Assembly (NCBI GenBank): GCA_041669745.1
Contig: JBAYAO010000041.1
Location: 1 to 11,941, forward strand
DNA: 11,941 nt
Reading direction: 5' to 3'
DNA from: JBAZDV01 sp041669745
GTDB lineage: Archaea > Thermoplasmatota > Thermoplasmata > Methanomassiliicoccales > Methanomethylophilaceae
Part shown: piece after piece, positions 1 through 7,853 of the stretch
Numbering within the stretch: the first letter of the stretch is position 1
How the letters are laid out: every line of letters starts with the position of its first letter
The notes under the pieces: generated by a model
What the model was told of the DNA's origin: nothing
The model's input: the letters and a program-made list of their open reading frames with translations, nothing else
Database searches by the model: none
Translations under genes and position numbers: made by a program

Positions 1-2334
1 GAAATCCCCGCCGGGTTTCACGTCCGTGAACCCCCCGTCGAGTGCGTTCATAAGGCCTCTTATCTCATCGCATCCTGTGGCGCGTTCCATCGTTTTTTTC
101 TCATATTCAAGCGAGGATAACACCGATCCATCATCTTTGAATTCATTCGGTATTGTTCCATCGGCGTTGTAATCTCGGTACATCCTTTCAGCTTCATCTG
201 CCGTATCGTCAGAGTCTCTATGTTCGCGCAGTATGCTTTCTAACGGTACGGTTCCTTCATGAGGGAATCTCATACCCTGTATGGCGAAGGATTCCGCTTC
301 GTCTTTCGTGAAAGGTATCCCGTAGATGTGGAAGCCTTTCGGTATGAGCGATGAACGCATGTCCACCAGCTCGTGTTCCAGGTCATCCATCTCTGTCGGT
401 AGTCTCATCTTCTCTGCCTTCGTGATTATCGTATCATGGACATTCTCGCTCCTTCCCACGTCGACCTTGAGACTCTCGCGGTATTCGGATATCAGGGATT
501 CCAATTCAGAAAGCTCGCCATAGAGGTCGCTGCGTATGTAAGGTGGTGACATGTAGCTTATCAGCGATCCGTGGATCCTCCTCTTGGCTATCATCGCTTC
601 GGAAGGGTTACCCATGTAATATAGGTAGTAATGCGGTATTCCGCCTATGGCTATGTCGGGGAAGCAATCGCCGGACATGGCCACTTCTTTCCCAGGCAGG
701 AATTCCACAGTGCCGTGTGTGCCTATGTGTACCACGGCATCGGCCTTGAATTCGTCACGGATCCATTCATAGAATGCCAGGTATTGATGGTGTGGCGGAG
801 TGTATGGATCATGGTAGGCCTTGGAGATGTCCTCACCGGTGCCGACACCTCTGGGCGGCTGGATTCCGATGAATATGTTCCCGTGTATGACACCCGGTAT
901 TTTGTATCCGTGATTATCGGCTAGGACGTTCCCGGGTACGGGTCCCCATTTCTCTGTCATTGAATCGGGGTGCTTGTTGTATTTGGTATATCTTATCAAT
1001 GCCTTCTTATTCGGCTGGATCCAATCACTTTTGTTGAAGAGTCCGTTCTCTGTGAACTCCGCTATCAGATTCTTTGATGGGACCTCATCTGTGATATAAC
1101 CGTTCTTCTTGAATTCGGAAAGTATCACGGACATAGAACCGAAAGTGTCCAGGAACGATCCGCCGAACAGATTGCCCTCGCCGGGGGGATAGTTATAGCC
1201 TACGATGGCGATCTTCTTCTCGCCGTTCGAAATCTTCTTCAGACGGAGCATGCCTTCGATCTTCTGGCACAATCTGTCGAGACGGTCGTCAATAATGTTT
1301 ATCTCTGAAAGGACGAGTCCATATTCCTCTATTGTCTCGATCTCTTCGTTCGCTCCGATGGGGAAGGTGCATATGCCCCCGTCAAGCTCTGCCATGAATA
1401 CATAGAGCATGAATTCCATTACGTTCAGACCAGCGATGTTCTTTTTCCATTCATCCTCTGTGGTCTTCGATATGAAGAACGGTCTAAGGAATGGTACGTT
1501 CATCTCACGCAGGAGTTTCATCGCCTCTATGCTGCTTCCGCCCATCGGACCTGCTATGAAACGGAATGGGACCACATCGATAGCGAGGTCCGGAGCATCG
1601 CCGATAAGTTTCCTGAGATCAGAGAGATCGCCTGCCTTGTATTTGTTGAATGCAACCGGCAGTATGTTCGCGAATGTTGACATCTTCTCATACATACGTC
1701 CGACGGCTGGAAGTGTCTCATTAGGATAATTGTGGGAATTGAAGAACAATATGACATTGGGTTTGTTTTTATCCCTTGGGCATTCTTCAAAGTATTCTTC
1801 ACGGGTGTAGAATATTTTACCCGTAAACGGGTTTTCCAGAAAGACGCCGTCGGAACCACTGCGTGGGAACGGGTCTGGTAACCATTCCATTCCATAATAG
1901 TTCTTCAGTATCAGATTGAATGCGGAAGAGATATCATCCGGCTTGCCGTCCTTCCAGTAGTCGGTGAACAATTCTATGTTCTTGCCATCCTTCGGATCGG
2001 CCTTGAATCTTTTCTCGTCGTATCCCCCCAGCCTGTGTGACACAGGGCCGAGACGACCGATGACGACCCTCTGTGCTTTGCACGAGACGAGCGAGTCTGT
2101 GATCGATGATACTATGTCACCGTCCGCACCCATAAGGTCAAGAACCTGAAAATCGGATGATGTTATGTCCTCTTTCATCCGTTTTATGTCAACTCTCTCG
2201 GAATCCATCCTTCCGCATAGGTAATAGATGTGGAAACCGATTGTACTGCGTTTGTCATCCTTGTACTTTCTTGCATACCTCACCGTCTCGCGTACGGCCG
2301 GTGTGGAAACAGATACCACAGTAATAATGACCAT
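1..2334 (-). CDS. cobN: CobN/magnesium-chelatase H-subunit family protein (5' part, C-terminus beyond window)
   Basis: Large subunit of an ATP-dependent metal chelatase acting on a corrin or other tetrapyrrole. The minus-strand frame is open without a stop from an ATG at 2334 to the left edge: 778 codons of a family normally about 1200-1300 residues, so the C-terminal third is missing. Family hallmarks seen are HIGTHGTVEFLPGKE starting at residue 536, followed by GDCFPDIAIGGIPHYY, then NPSEAMIAKRR, and upstream VGYNYPPGEGN. The ATG has an AAGGTG ribosome site 7 nt upstream and lies 10 nt after the stop of the small membrane protein gene, so the two are probably one operon. The N-terminal 150 residues are the usual variable region. 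Established knowledge: methanogens often carry several CobN-like proteins while cobalt insertion can also be done by small CbiX/CfbA chelatases, so the metal and substrate (cobalt in cobalamin, or another tetrapyrrole) cannot be told from sequence. Family call is firm; the specific substrate is not. Confidence 0.9.
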   Translation of the reverse strand, partial: MVIITVVSVSTPAVRETVRYARKYKDDKRSTIGFHIYYLCGRMDSERVDIKRMKEDITSSDFQVLDLMGADGDIVSSITDSLVSCKAQRVVIGRLGPVSHRLGGYDEKRFKADPKDGKNIELFTDYWKDGKPDDISSAFNLILKNYYGMEWLPDPFPRSGSDGVFLENPFTGKIFYTREEYFEECPRDKNKPNVILFFNSHNYPNETLPAVGRMYEKMSTFANILPVAFNKYKAGDLSDLRKLIGDAPDLAIDVVPFRFIAGPMGGSSIEAMKLLREMNVPFLRPFFISKTTEDEWKKNIAGLNVMEFMLYVFMAELDGGICTFPIGANEEIETIEEYGLVLSEINIIDDRLDRLCQKIEGMLRLKKISNGEKKIAIVGYNYPPGEGNLFGGSFLDTFGSMSVILSEFKKNGYITDEVPSKNLIAEFTENGLFNKSDWIQPNKKALIRYTKYNKHPDSMTEKWGPVPGNVLADNHGYKIPGVIHGNIFIGIQPPRGVGTGEDISKAYHDPYTPPHHQYLAFYEWIRDEFKADAVVHIGTHGTVEFLPGKEVAMSGDCFPDIAIGGIPHYYLYYMGNPSEAMIAKRRIHGSLISYMSPPYIRSDLYGELSELESLISEYRESLKVDVGRSENVHDTIITKAEKMRLPTEMDDLEHELVDMRSSLIPKGFHIYGIPFTKDEAESFAIQGMRFPHEGTVPLESILREHRDSDDTADEAERMYRDYNADGTIPNEFKDDGSVLSSLEYEKKTMERATGCDEIRGLMNALDGGFTDVKPGGDF

Positions 2335-2344
2335 AATATGCACC

Positions 2345-2614
2345 TTAACGTTCATTGCGGCGTTTCTCTTCCAAGAAGCGCTCGTACTTCTTTTTCCTGG
2401 ATTCCGAGTTGTTCCATTCCATGACACATGCACCGTAGATTATGACGAGCGTTGTCATCGATACGGAGAGTCCAGTTCCGATAATATACACGGTGTCCGT
2501 GGAGATGATATTTTCATTCCAGCAATAGATCGCGGTAATGAAACCCGCGATGAAAACGACAACAATCGCAACAACTATCGCGGTCAGCAGTTTCTCCTGG
2601 TCTTTTTCGGACAT
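2345..2614 (-). CDS. Small two-helix membrane protein, function unknown, upstream of cobN
   Basis: Hypothetical protein of 89 residues that I do not recognise. It has a short charged N-terminus (MSEKDQEK), a hydrophobic helix at about residues 9-31, a short loop containing NENIISTD, a second helix at about 41-65, and a strongly basic/charged C-terminal tail (SRKKKYERFLEEKRRNER). Two helices with a charged tail suggest an inner-membrane protein with both ends in the cytoplasm. I chose the ATG at 2614 because AAGGAG sits 5 nt upstream (2620-2625) and a TATA-like element lies further upstream. The same frame is open to an ATG at 2716, but that extension would place the promoter inside the gene. 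The TAA stop is 10 nt before the cobN start, implying co-transcription. A link to cobalt/tetrapyrrole handling is inference from position only. Confidence 0.7.
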   Translation of the reverse strand: MSEKDQEKLLTAIVVAIVVVFIAGFITAIYCWNENIISTDTVYIIGTGLSVSMTTLVIIYGACVMEWNNSESRKKKYERFLEEKRRNER

Positions 2615-2933
2615 ATGGTCTCCTTCGTCGATTGCAGCAGTTGGAGTATTAATCCAACAGATATAAAAGGAACGAATGACGGATGCACTTGCGGCGCGAT
2701 AGGTCTCGATAATCAATGGAATTTAACAATCTTGAAATGGGTGTCAAAACCAGTTCATATCTCAGAAACGTTTTTAGTACGGCATTCTCGCACGATAGGA
2801 CGGCGGTATCTGCTGATGGGTCTCATTTGATCTCTCCGGCACGATTGCCGTCGAACACGGCCCACATGTTCTTTTGAACGGCATTTCACGATATCGGATA
2901 AAGTCTGAACGGCGATAAGAGGTGTAGCGGATG
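2615..2933. other. Gene-free stretch between the flavin-reductase-like gene and the cobN operon
   Basis: This 319-nt stretch contains the operon promoter near 2661. I see no tRNA, no riboswitch-like structure I can name and no credible gene. A weak hairpin (GTTC, TTTT loop, GAAC) lies at 2868-2879, downstream of the flavin-reductase-like stop, and could be incidental. A plus-strand open frame crosses the region but looks like a shadow. Confidence 0.5.
2661..2668 (-). promoter_or_regulatory. TATA box for the membrane protein-cobN operon
   Basis: On the minus strand this reads TTTTATAT, centred about 50 nt upstream of the ATG at 2614. A start site some 26 nt downstream would leave a leader of about 24 nt that just holds the AAGGAG ribosome site at 2620-2625. 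No experimental start site is known; the call rests on sequence and spacing. Confidence 0.45.
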
Positions 2934-3437
2934 TCAGAGCAGGTATCCTTTCTCGATCTCTCCGATCAATGCGATACTGCGGTCACCGTCGGGATTGACC
3001 TCATCATCAATGTTCTTCTCTATGAAATTCTCTCTTTCTATGGAGTCGGAGTACATGACCCTGCACGAGATCATGAGTCTCCCTTCCTTGAATGTGGGTG
3101 CACCGTCGATGTCCGTCTCGGTGAGCCCTGCCCTGGAGATCTTGTTGGGAACATCTCTTCCTGAGTTTCTTCCGAGATAACCCATCTCGTCCTTGTGTCC
3201 GTCGAAGAACGTCAAGGTGAACCTGCCGCTGGTGTCGATATATTCCTTGGTGAACCTGCTGGGTCTTATGAAGATGATGGCGACCCTGCGTCTCCAGAGA
3301 CTGCCGAGGGCACCCCATGAAGCGGTCAGTGTATTCGTCTTTCTGTCCTTCTTCGCTGCAACGAGCATCCATTTATTCTGGATGTCATTGATGGAATCGA
3401 CGTATTTTCCGAGTTCGTTCAGATCTATCTCTTGCAT
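2934..3437 (-). CDS. Flavin reductase-like (FMN-binding split-barrel) protein
   Basis: A 167-residue soluble protein of the flavin reductase/flavoredoxin-like family, expected to bind FMN in a split beta-barrel and act as a cytoplasmic flavin-dependent redox protein. Supporting features are the N-terminal strand region with MLVAAKKDRKTNTLTASWG (about residues 24-42), the RPSRFTKEYIDTSGRFTLTFF segment typical of the fold, and GYLGRNSGRDVPNKISRAGLT (about 86-106), a pattern common in this family. Length is normal. The start at 3437 is favoured because a TATA-like element is centred 27 nt upstream, which suggests a leaderless mRNA; no strong ribosome site is visible. The gene stands alone between tRNA-Pro and the cobN operon on the same strand. 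The electron donor and acceptor are unknown. Confidence 0.8.
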   Translation of the reverse strand: MQEIDLNELGKYVDSINDIQNKWMLVAAKKDRKTNTLTASWGALGSLWRRRVAIIFIRPSRFTKEYIDTSGRFTLTFFDGHKDEMGYLGRNSGRDVPNKISRAGLTETDIDGAPTFKEGRLMISCRVMYSDSIERENFIEKNIDDEVNPDGDRSIALIGEIEKGYLL

Positions 3438-3459
3438 ATGTTCTTCAGAGTACTGCAGT

Positions 3460-3467
3460 ATTATAAC
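3460..3467 (-). promoter_or_regulatory. TATA box for the flavin-reductase-like gene (probably leaderless)
   Basis: On the minus strand this reads GTTATAAT, centred about 27 nt upstream of the A of the ATG at 3437. In archaea this spacing places the transcription start at or next to the start codon, matching the lack of a clear ribosome site. Confidence 0.5.
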
Positions 3468-3548
3468 ACTATTTGGTGCAGATAGGAAAGTTTGGAGATG
3501 AATTCATCCGGTCTATCAGATGTCAAACAGCACAACGAATGCAATAAG

Positions 3549-3621
3549 TGGGCCCGCCCGGATTTGAACCGGAGTCAATAGCTCCCGAAGCTACAAGGAT
3601 ACCAAGCTACCCCACGGGCCC
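3549..3621 (-). tRNA. tRNA-Pro (anticodon CGG)
   Basis: A 73-nt cloverleaf on the minus strand. The acceptor stem GGGCCCG pairs perfectly with CGGGCCC, with discriminator A. The D stem is GGGT/ATCC. The anticodon stem is GTAGC/GCTAT around the loop TTCGGGA, giving anticodon CGG followed by G37 as in proline tRNAs. The T stem is TCCGG/CCGGG with loop TTCAAAT. CCA is not encoded: the next minus-strand bases are CTTATT. No intron is present. It lies between acnA and the flavin-reductase-like gene on the same strand, with its own TATA-like element about 27 nt upstream of the 5' end. Confidence 0.95.
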
Positions 3622-3636
3622 ACAGTGCAGTGAAAT

Positions 3637-3655
3637 CCCTTTTGTGATAAAAGGG
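3637..3655. promoter_or_regulatory. Perfect inverted repeat overlapping the tRNA-Pro TATA element
   Basis: CCCTTTT and AAAAGGG (7-bp perfect arms) are separated by GTGAT. The minus-strand TTTTATCA inside it (3645-3652) is centred about 27 nt upstream of the tRNA 5' end, so it is the likely tRNA promoter. The hairpin lies just after the restored acnA stop at 3667 and could also act in acnA 3'-end formation. The dual role is inference. Confidence 0.45.
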
Positions 3656-3666
3656 TATTGGTTTTC

Positions 3667-3890
3667 TCAGGAGATCATTTTCCTCAGAACCGTCTGGAGT
3701 ATTCCGCCGTTGCGGATATATTCCAGTTCTGCGGGAACGTCCACCCTGCATAACGTACGGAACGTCAGTTTCTTCCCGTCCCTGTACGCCGTCACCCCGA
3801 TCTCGCACTTCGGCTCCATGCCGTTCAATTCTATGTCGAAGATCTCGGTCCCGTCGAGCCCCAAGGATTCCGCATTCTGTCCTTCCAGGA
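3667..3890 (-). pseudogene. acnA: Detached C-terminal end of aconitase, out of frame by one base
   Basis: This frame carries the missing C-terminus of aconitase: the end of the swivel domain, reading from about FLEGQNAESLGLDGTEIFDI to the natural stop (TGA at 3667-3669). It encodes about 74 residues in the frame one base away from the main acnA frame. At 3889-3891 the coding strand reads CAGTCCTGG where the family consensus LQFLEGQ would need CAGTTCCTGG. Restoring one T joins both pieces into an 875-residue aconitase of normal length. No separate ribosome site or promoter is apparent, so this is not an independent gene. It is either a real frameshift mutation, a base-calling or assembly error, or (least likely) a recoding site. 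Confidence 0.85.
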
Positions 3891-6293
3891 CTGCAACGGG
3901 ACGATGCCCATGCCTATCAGGTTGGATCTGTGGATCCTTTCGAACGATTCCGCTATGACGGCCTTCACACCGAGCAATAGAGGTCCCTTGGCGGCCCAGT
4001 CCCTCGAGCTTCCCGTTCCGTATTCCTTGCCCGCAAGAACGATCAGAGGTGTTCTGTCTTCTGCATATCTGCGGGATGTCTCGAATATCGTATCCAAGGT
4101 CTTATCGGGCATGTACACGGACCAGCTCCCCTCCTTTCCGGGAACGAGTTTGTTCCTCAGGCGGATGTTGGCAAAGGTCCCACGTACCATCACCTCGTGA
4201 TTGGCCCGTCTCGAACCGTATGAATTGAAATCCTTCTGATCCACACCCAGAGAGATCAGATACCTTCCGGCATCCGATTTTGCATCGAATGAACCGGCGG
4301 GAGAGATATGATCGGTCGTTATGGAATCGCCGACACTGACGAGTACGGATGCTCTGTTTATATCCTCGATCGCAGGTTCTTCGTAGATATCGTCGAAGAA
4401 AGGAGGATTCCTGATGTATGTGCTCCCCTCATCCCATCTGAAGAGTGCACCCTTGGGTGTATCGATGGCCTTCCATCTGTCGGAACCTTCGAATATGCCG
4501 TCATACTGCGACTTGAACGTACCGGCCGTGACATACCTTCTCGTGAGGGAATCTATCTCGGAGTCGGAGGGCCAGATATCCTTCAGGAACACATCCTTGC
4601 CGTTCACGTTGCCCAATGGTTCCTTGTCCAGATCTATGTCCACACGTCCGGCGATGGCGAAAGCGACGACCAACGGCGGCGATGCAAGGTAGTTCGCTTT
4701 CACGTTCGCATGTATGCGTCCTTCGAAGTTCCTGTTGCTAGAAGCGACCGCCGCTACGATCAGATCGTTGTCCCGGACGATCTTCACGATCGCGGGTTCC
4801 AACGGTCCGCTGTTGCCGATGCACGTCATGCATCCGTATCCGGTGACATGGAATCCCAGTCTCTCGAGGTCTGGGAGCAATCCCGCATCCTTCAGGTACT
4901 GCGTCACAACCGTCGAGCCCGGCGAAAGCGATGTTTTTACATTCTTATTCGCCGTAAGGCCGATCTCCACCGCTTTCTTCGCCACGAGTCCGGCGGCGAT
5001 CATCACCGACGGATTTGCCGTGTTCGTGCACGATGTTATCGAGGCGATGGCGAGCGAACCGTCCGCCATGCCGTCGCATTCCCTCTTATGTTCTACCCCG
5101 AATTCTCTCAGAGTCTCGGAGAATCTCTCCTTCATCTCGCCGAGGGCGATCCTGTCCTGAGGTCTTTTGTACCCGGCAAGCGACGGAACGACATCATCCA
5201 GATTCAGTTCCAGCATGTCCGTGTATTCGGCTTCGCCATCGTACCAGAGTGTCTGTTCCTTTGCATACCTCTCGACGGTGTCTATGTGCTTCTCGTCACG
5301 TGCGGTGAGTCTTAGGTAGTCGATGGTCTTCTCGTCGATCGGGAAGTATCCCATTGTGGCTCCGTATTCCGGACCCATATTCGCGATCGTCGCGCGATCC
5401 GCAAGTTCAAGGTTCTGATAGCCAGGGCCGCAGAATTCTACGAATTTTCCCACGACCCCCTTCTTTCTGAGCCTTTCCACGATGGTAAGTACGAGGTCCG
5501 TCGCCGTCACTCCGGCCCTGAGCTTTCCCGTAAGCCGGAATCCTATGACGTCCGGCAGTTTCATGTAGCAAGGCTGTCCGAGCATCACCGCTTCCGCCTC
5601 GATGCCGCCGACGCCCCATCCAACTACACCGAGCCCGTCGATCTGTGTGGTATGGGAATCCGTGCCGAAACATGAATCAGGATACGAGATCAATCTCCCG
5701 TTCTTCTTGACGGTATGCACCAAAGGGGAGAGGTATTCCAAATTGATCTGGTGGCAGATACCCTTCCCCGGAGGTACCGCACGGAAATTGTCGAAAGAGC
5801 TCTGCGCCCATTTGAACAGAGCATATCTTTCCATGTTCCTCTCATATTCGATCCTCTCATTGAATTCCTGTGCGTCGGAACACCCGGCGCGATCCACCTG
5901 GACGGAGTGGTCTATAACAAGGTCTACGGGGACAAGCGGGTTGATCATCGATGGATCCTTTCCGAGATTGTCCACCGCTGCCCTCATGGACGCAAGATCG
6001 ACTATGGCTGCGCCGCCTGTGAGGTCCTGCAGGAGCACACGTGCCGGTATGAAAGGTATCTCGTCGTCGCTGTTTCCTCCCGGGTTCCATGACGAGACGG
6101 CTTTCACATCATCATCGGTGATGAGGGTCCCATCATTCTGCCTTAGCAGGGATTCGACCAGTACCTTGATGGAGTACGGCATCTTCTTCAGGTCTTTGAT
6201 TATGCCCTGTTTCTCCAGTTCCCTAAGGCTGAAAACAGTCACGTCGCCCTCAGCGGTCTTGATGGTTTTGCTACAGTCTCCGATTGCCGGCAT
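3831..6293 (-). CDS. acnA: Aconitate hydratase AcnA (frameshifted near the 3' end)
   Basis: Converts citrate to isocitrate via cis-aconitate with a [4Fe-4S] cluster in the cytoplasm; in an anaerobic archaeon it most likely feeds 2-oxoglutarate synthesis. It belongs to the AcnA/IRP1-type family. Cluster ligands are C422 (SITSCTNTAN), C488 and C491 (GYGCMTCIGNSG), with the 66- and 3-residue spacing usual for aconitases. Other signatures are FGTDSHTTQIDGLGVVGWGV, the swivel-domain DHISPAGSF, SYGSRRANHEVMVRGTFAN and GKEYGTGSSRDWAAKG. The ATG at 6293 has GGGAGAG upstream (6300-6306). The frame is correct to Q801; after it a one-base deletion gives 19 foreign residues and a TAG stop at 3831-3833. 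The real C-terminus continues in the neighbouring frame to 3667. The gene diverges from the PPK2 gene across 126 nt. Family assignment is very secure; whether a full-length protein is made depends on the frameshift being real. Confidence 0.93.
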   Translation of the reverse strand: MPAIGDCSKTIKTAEGDVTVFSLRELEKQGIIKDLKKMPYSIKVLVESLLRQNDGTLITDDDVKAVSSWNPGGNSDDEIPFIPARVLLQDLTGGAAIVDLASMRAAVDNLGKDPSMINPLVPVDLVIDHSVQVDRAGCSDAQEFNERIEYERNMERYALFKWAQSSFDNFRAVPPGKGICHQINLEYLSPLVHTVKKNGRLISYPDSCFGTDSHTTQIDGLGVVGWGVGGIEAEAVMLGQPCYMKLPDVIGFRLTGKLRAGVTATDLVLTIVERLRKKGVVGKFVEFCGPGYQNLELADRATIANMGPEYGATMGYFPIDEKTIDYLRLTARDEKHIDTVERYAKEQTLWYDGEAEYTDMLELNLDDVVPSLAGYKRPQDRIALGEMKERFSETLREFGVEHKRECDGMADGSLAIASITSCTNTANPSVMIAAGLVAKKAVEIGLTANKNVKTSLSPGSTVVTQYLKDAGLLPDLERLGFHVTGYGCMTCIGNSGPLEPAIVKIVRDNDLIVAAVASSNRNFEGRIHANVKANYLASPPLVVAFAIAGRVDIDLDKEPLGNVNGKDVFLKDIWPSDSEIDSLTRRYVTAGTFKSQYDGIFEGSDRWKAIDTPKGALFRWDEGSTYIRNPPFFDDIYEEPAIEDINRASVLVSVGDSITTDHISPAGSFDAKSDAGRYLISLGVDQKDFNSYGSRRANHEVMVRGTFANIRLRNKLVPGKEGSWSVYMPDKTLDTIFETSRRYAEDRTPLIVLAGKEYGTGSSRDWAAKGPLLLGVKAVIAESFERIHRSNLIGMGIVPLQSWKDRMRNPWGSTGPRSST

Positions 6294-6419
6294 TGGAATC
6301 TCTCCCGTGAGTTATCGTGCTGTGATATTTCAATTTTGACCCTTTACCATGCGACGGGATGCAATGGAACGGACATCGTCCGGGTCATCCATATTTAGTC
6401 AGAGCGCATATTCGGACAT
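6294..6419. promoter_or_regulatory. Divergent promoter region between acnA and the PPK2 gene
   Basis: This 126-nt region must hold both promoters. For the PPK2 gene a TATA-like ATATTTAG at 6391-6398 is centred about 26 nt upstream of the ATG at 6420, indicating a leaderless transcript; no ribosome site precedes that ATG. For acnA an AT-rich minus-strand block at 6322-6340 (containing CAAAATTGAAATATC) probably includes the TATA element, leaving a short leader with GGGAGAG at 6300-6306. The acnA element is less certain. Confidence 0.45.
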
Positions 6420-7820
6420 ATGGTCGGTATTATCCCTTCGGAGACGGAGATCGAACTCAAGAAATTACAATACAAGCTATTCAGCGAGAACATACCGGTC
6501 CTGATACTGGTCGAAGGGAACGGAAGATATCCAATGGGGCGGATCATCAACGAGATGATGGCGGCATTTGACCCGAGAGGCGTCGTCTACGGCCATTTCA
6601 GACCAGAAAAAGGCATCGATTCATACACGTATATGAGATACCTGTCCAGTACGCCGTCAAAAGGGAAGATATGCCTGTACGACCGGGGATGGTACAGTTC
6701 CCTCATAGAATTCGACAGTGACGACGAAGAGGTCTACGAGGATCGTTTGAGAGAGATACAGGGATTGGAAAGATACATCGTAGACAACGGCACGATACTG
6801 GTCAAAATGTATCTGGATATAAGGAAAGGTTCCTTTAAGCACGACGACGGATCCAATCCCGGGAAAACAGCCGGCGGATGCGGCGAATTAGACGACGATC
6901 TTGGGAAAGACTCCGATTACGATATGAGGGACAGACGGATCGCCTCGATGCTGGAAAGGAGCGATCTTCCGAGTTCTCCCTGGAACATAGTGAAAGTCGA
7001 GGACTTCGAGACGACCGTTACGACGGCGGTCCGCGGGATAATAGAGGAACTGTCGCGCAGACCGCGACACAAAGATACGGATGCAGGGACGGGCACCAGG
7101 GAGGAATATCCCAATCCCAGGGAGGATGCGGATCTGACATGCAGGATGGGTGACGACTATACGGACATGCTCATGGGATTGCAGAAGAGACTTGCGCTCT
7201 GTCAATGCGAACTTGCGAAAAGCGAACGTTCTCTGATAATAGTGTTCGAGGGATGGGACGCCGCCGGTAAGGGTGGTTCCATAAGAAGGGTGGCCAGGGC
7301 ATTGAATCCCAGGGGGTACAGGGCGGTATCGGTCTCCGCACCTACGGATGAAGAATCGTCGCACAGCCATCTTTGGAGGTTCTGCGCAAAACTGCCTAAG
7401 AGAGGCCATATAACGATCTTCGACCGCAGCTGGTACGGCAGGATGATGGTGGAACCGATAGAAGGGTTCTGTACGGATGAGGAATACGGGCGCTCTTCGG
7501 AGGAGATCAACATCTTCGAAAAAGCCCTTATCTCGTCTGGTGCCATCATAGTCAAGTTCTGGATGGAGATAAGCGCCGAGGAACAGCTGAATCGTTTCAA
7601 TGACAGGACGAACGATCCGATGAAGAGGTGGAAGATCACCGATGAGGATTGGCGCAACCGTTCGAAATGGGATATATACGAAAAGTATGTCGACATTATG
7701 ATCCGTCAGACCAACACGCCGTATGCACCATGGCATGTCATAGAATCGGAAGATAAAAAGTTCGGCCGTATCAAGGTACTGCAGACGTTGGTCGACATAT
7801 TGGATAAGGAAATCGAATGA
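6420..7820 (+). CDS. ppk2: Two-domain polyphosphate kinase 2 family protein (polyphosphate:AMP phosphotransferase type)
   Basis: A 466-residue fusion of two PPK2 domains, the architecture of polyphosphate:AMP phosphotransferases, which make ADP from AMP and polyphosphate in the cytoplasm. The C-terminal domain (about residues 248-466) has all landmarks: Walker A GWDAAGKGG at 278-286 with K284, lid FDRSWYGR from 334, then RTNDPMKRWKITDEDW and a conserved APWHVIE near the end. The N-terminal domain (about 15-215) keeps FDPRG and the lid-like YDRGWY (87-92), but its Walker A reads EGNGRYPMGR (32-41), with Met39 where the catalytic Lys should be and Gly35 for the Asp. An acidic/glycine-rich insert (about 139-160) and a charged linker (about 216-245) set it apart. 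The start at 6420 is supported by a TATA element about 26 nt upstream. It is monocistronic, with 65 nt to the next gene. AMP as acceptor is inferred from architecture; ADP or GDP use cannot be excluded. Confidence 0.9.
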   Translation: MVGIIPSETEIELKKLQYKLFSENIPVLILVEGNGRYPMGRIINEMMAAFDPRGVVYGHFRPEKGIDSYTYMRYLSSTPSKGKICLYDRGWYSSLIEFDSDDEEVYEDRLREIQGLERYIVDNGTILVKMYLDIRKGSFKHDDGSNPGKTAGGCGELDDDLGKDSDYDMRDRRIASMLERSDLPSSPWNIVKVEDFETTVTTAVRGIIEELSRRPRHKDTDAGTGTREEYPNPREDADLTCRMGDDYTDMLMGLQKRLALCQCELAKSERSLIIVFEGWDAAGKGGSIRRVARALNPRGYRAVSVSAPTDEESSHSHLWRFCAKLPKRGHITIFDRSWYGRMMVEPIEGFCTDEEYGRSSEEINIFEKALISSGAIIVKFWMEISAEEQLNRFNDRTNDPMKRWKITDEDWRNRSKWDIYEKYVDIMIRQTNTPYAPWHVIESEDKKFGRIKVLQTLVDILDKEIE

Positions 7821-7823
7821 ACA

Positions 7824-7852
7824 TCGTCATTTGACGAAATGGATATTCGTCA
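7824..7852 (+). promoter_or_regulatory. TCGTCA inverted repeat plus extra half-site next to the regulator promoter
   Basis: TCGTCA at 7824-7829 and TGACGA at 7832-7837 form a 6-bp inverted repeat with a TT spacer. A third copy of TCGTCA occurs at 7847-7852, ending 2 nt before the TATA-like CTATTTATAG. The position overlaps where TFB would contact DNA, so it is a candidate operator for the HTH protein encoded just downstream. This is inference from sequence only. Confidence 0.4.
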
Positions 7853-7853
7853 T

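Noticed and set aside
2228..2830. 200-residue plus-strand open frame
   Set aside because: It lies antisense to the cobN start and the membrane protein gene and crosses their promoter. It has no recognisable domain and no ribosome site; it looks like a shadow.
2615..2933. Possible cobalamin riboswitch upstream of the cobN operon
   Set aside because: The predicted leader is only about 24 nt and I see no conserved B12-box-like sequence in the gap.
4308..5315. 335-residue plus-strand open frame
   Set aside because: Entirely antisense to conserved aconitase coding sequence; composition (very Arg/His rich) is that of a complementary-frame shadow.
6888..7736. 282-residue minus-strand open frame
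   Set aside because: Antisense to the PPK2 gene, whose residues are clearly conserved; no domain resemblance in the minus frame.
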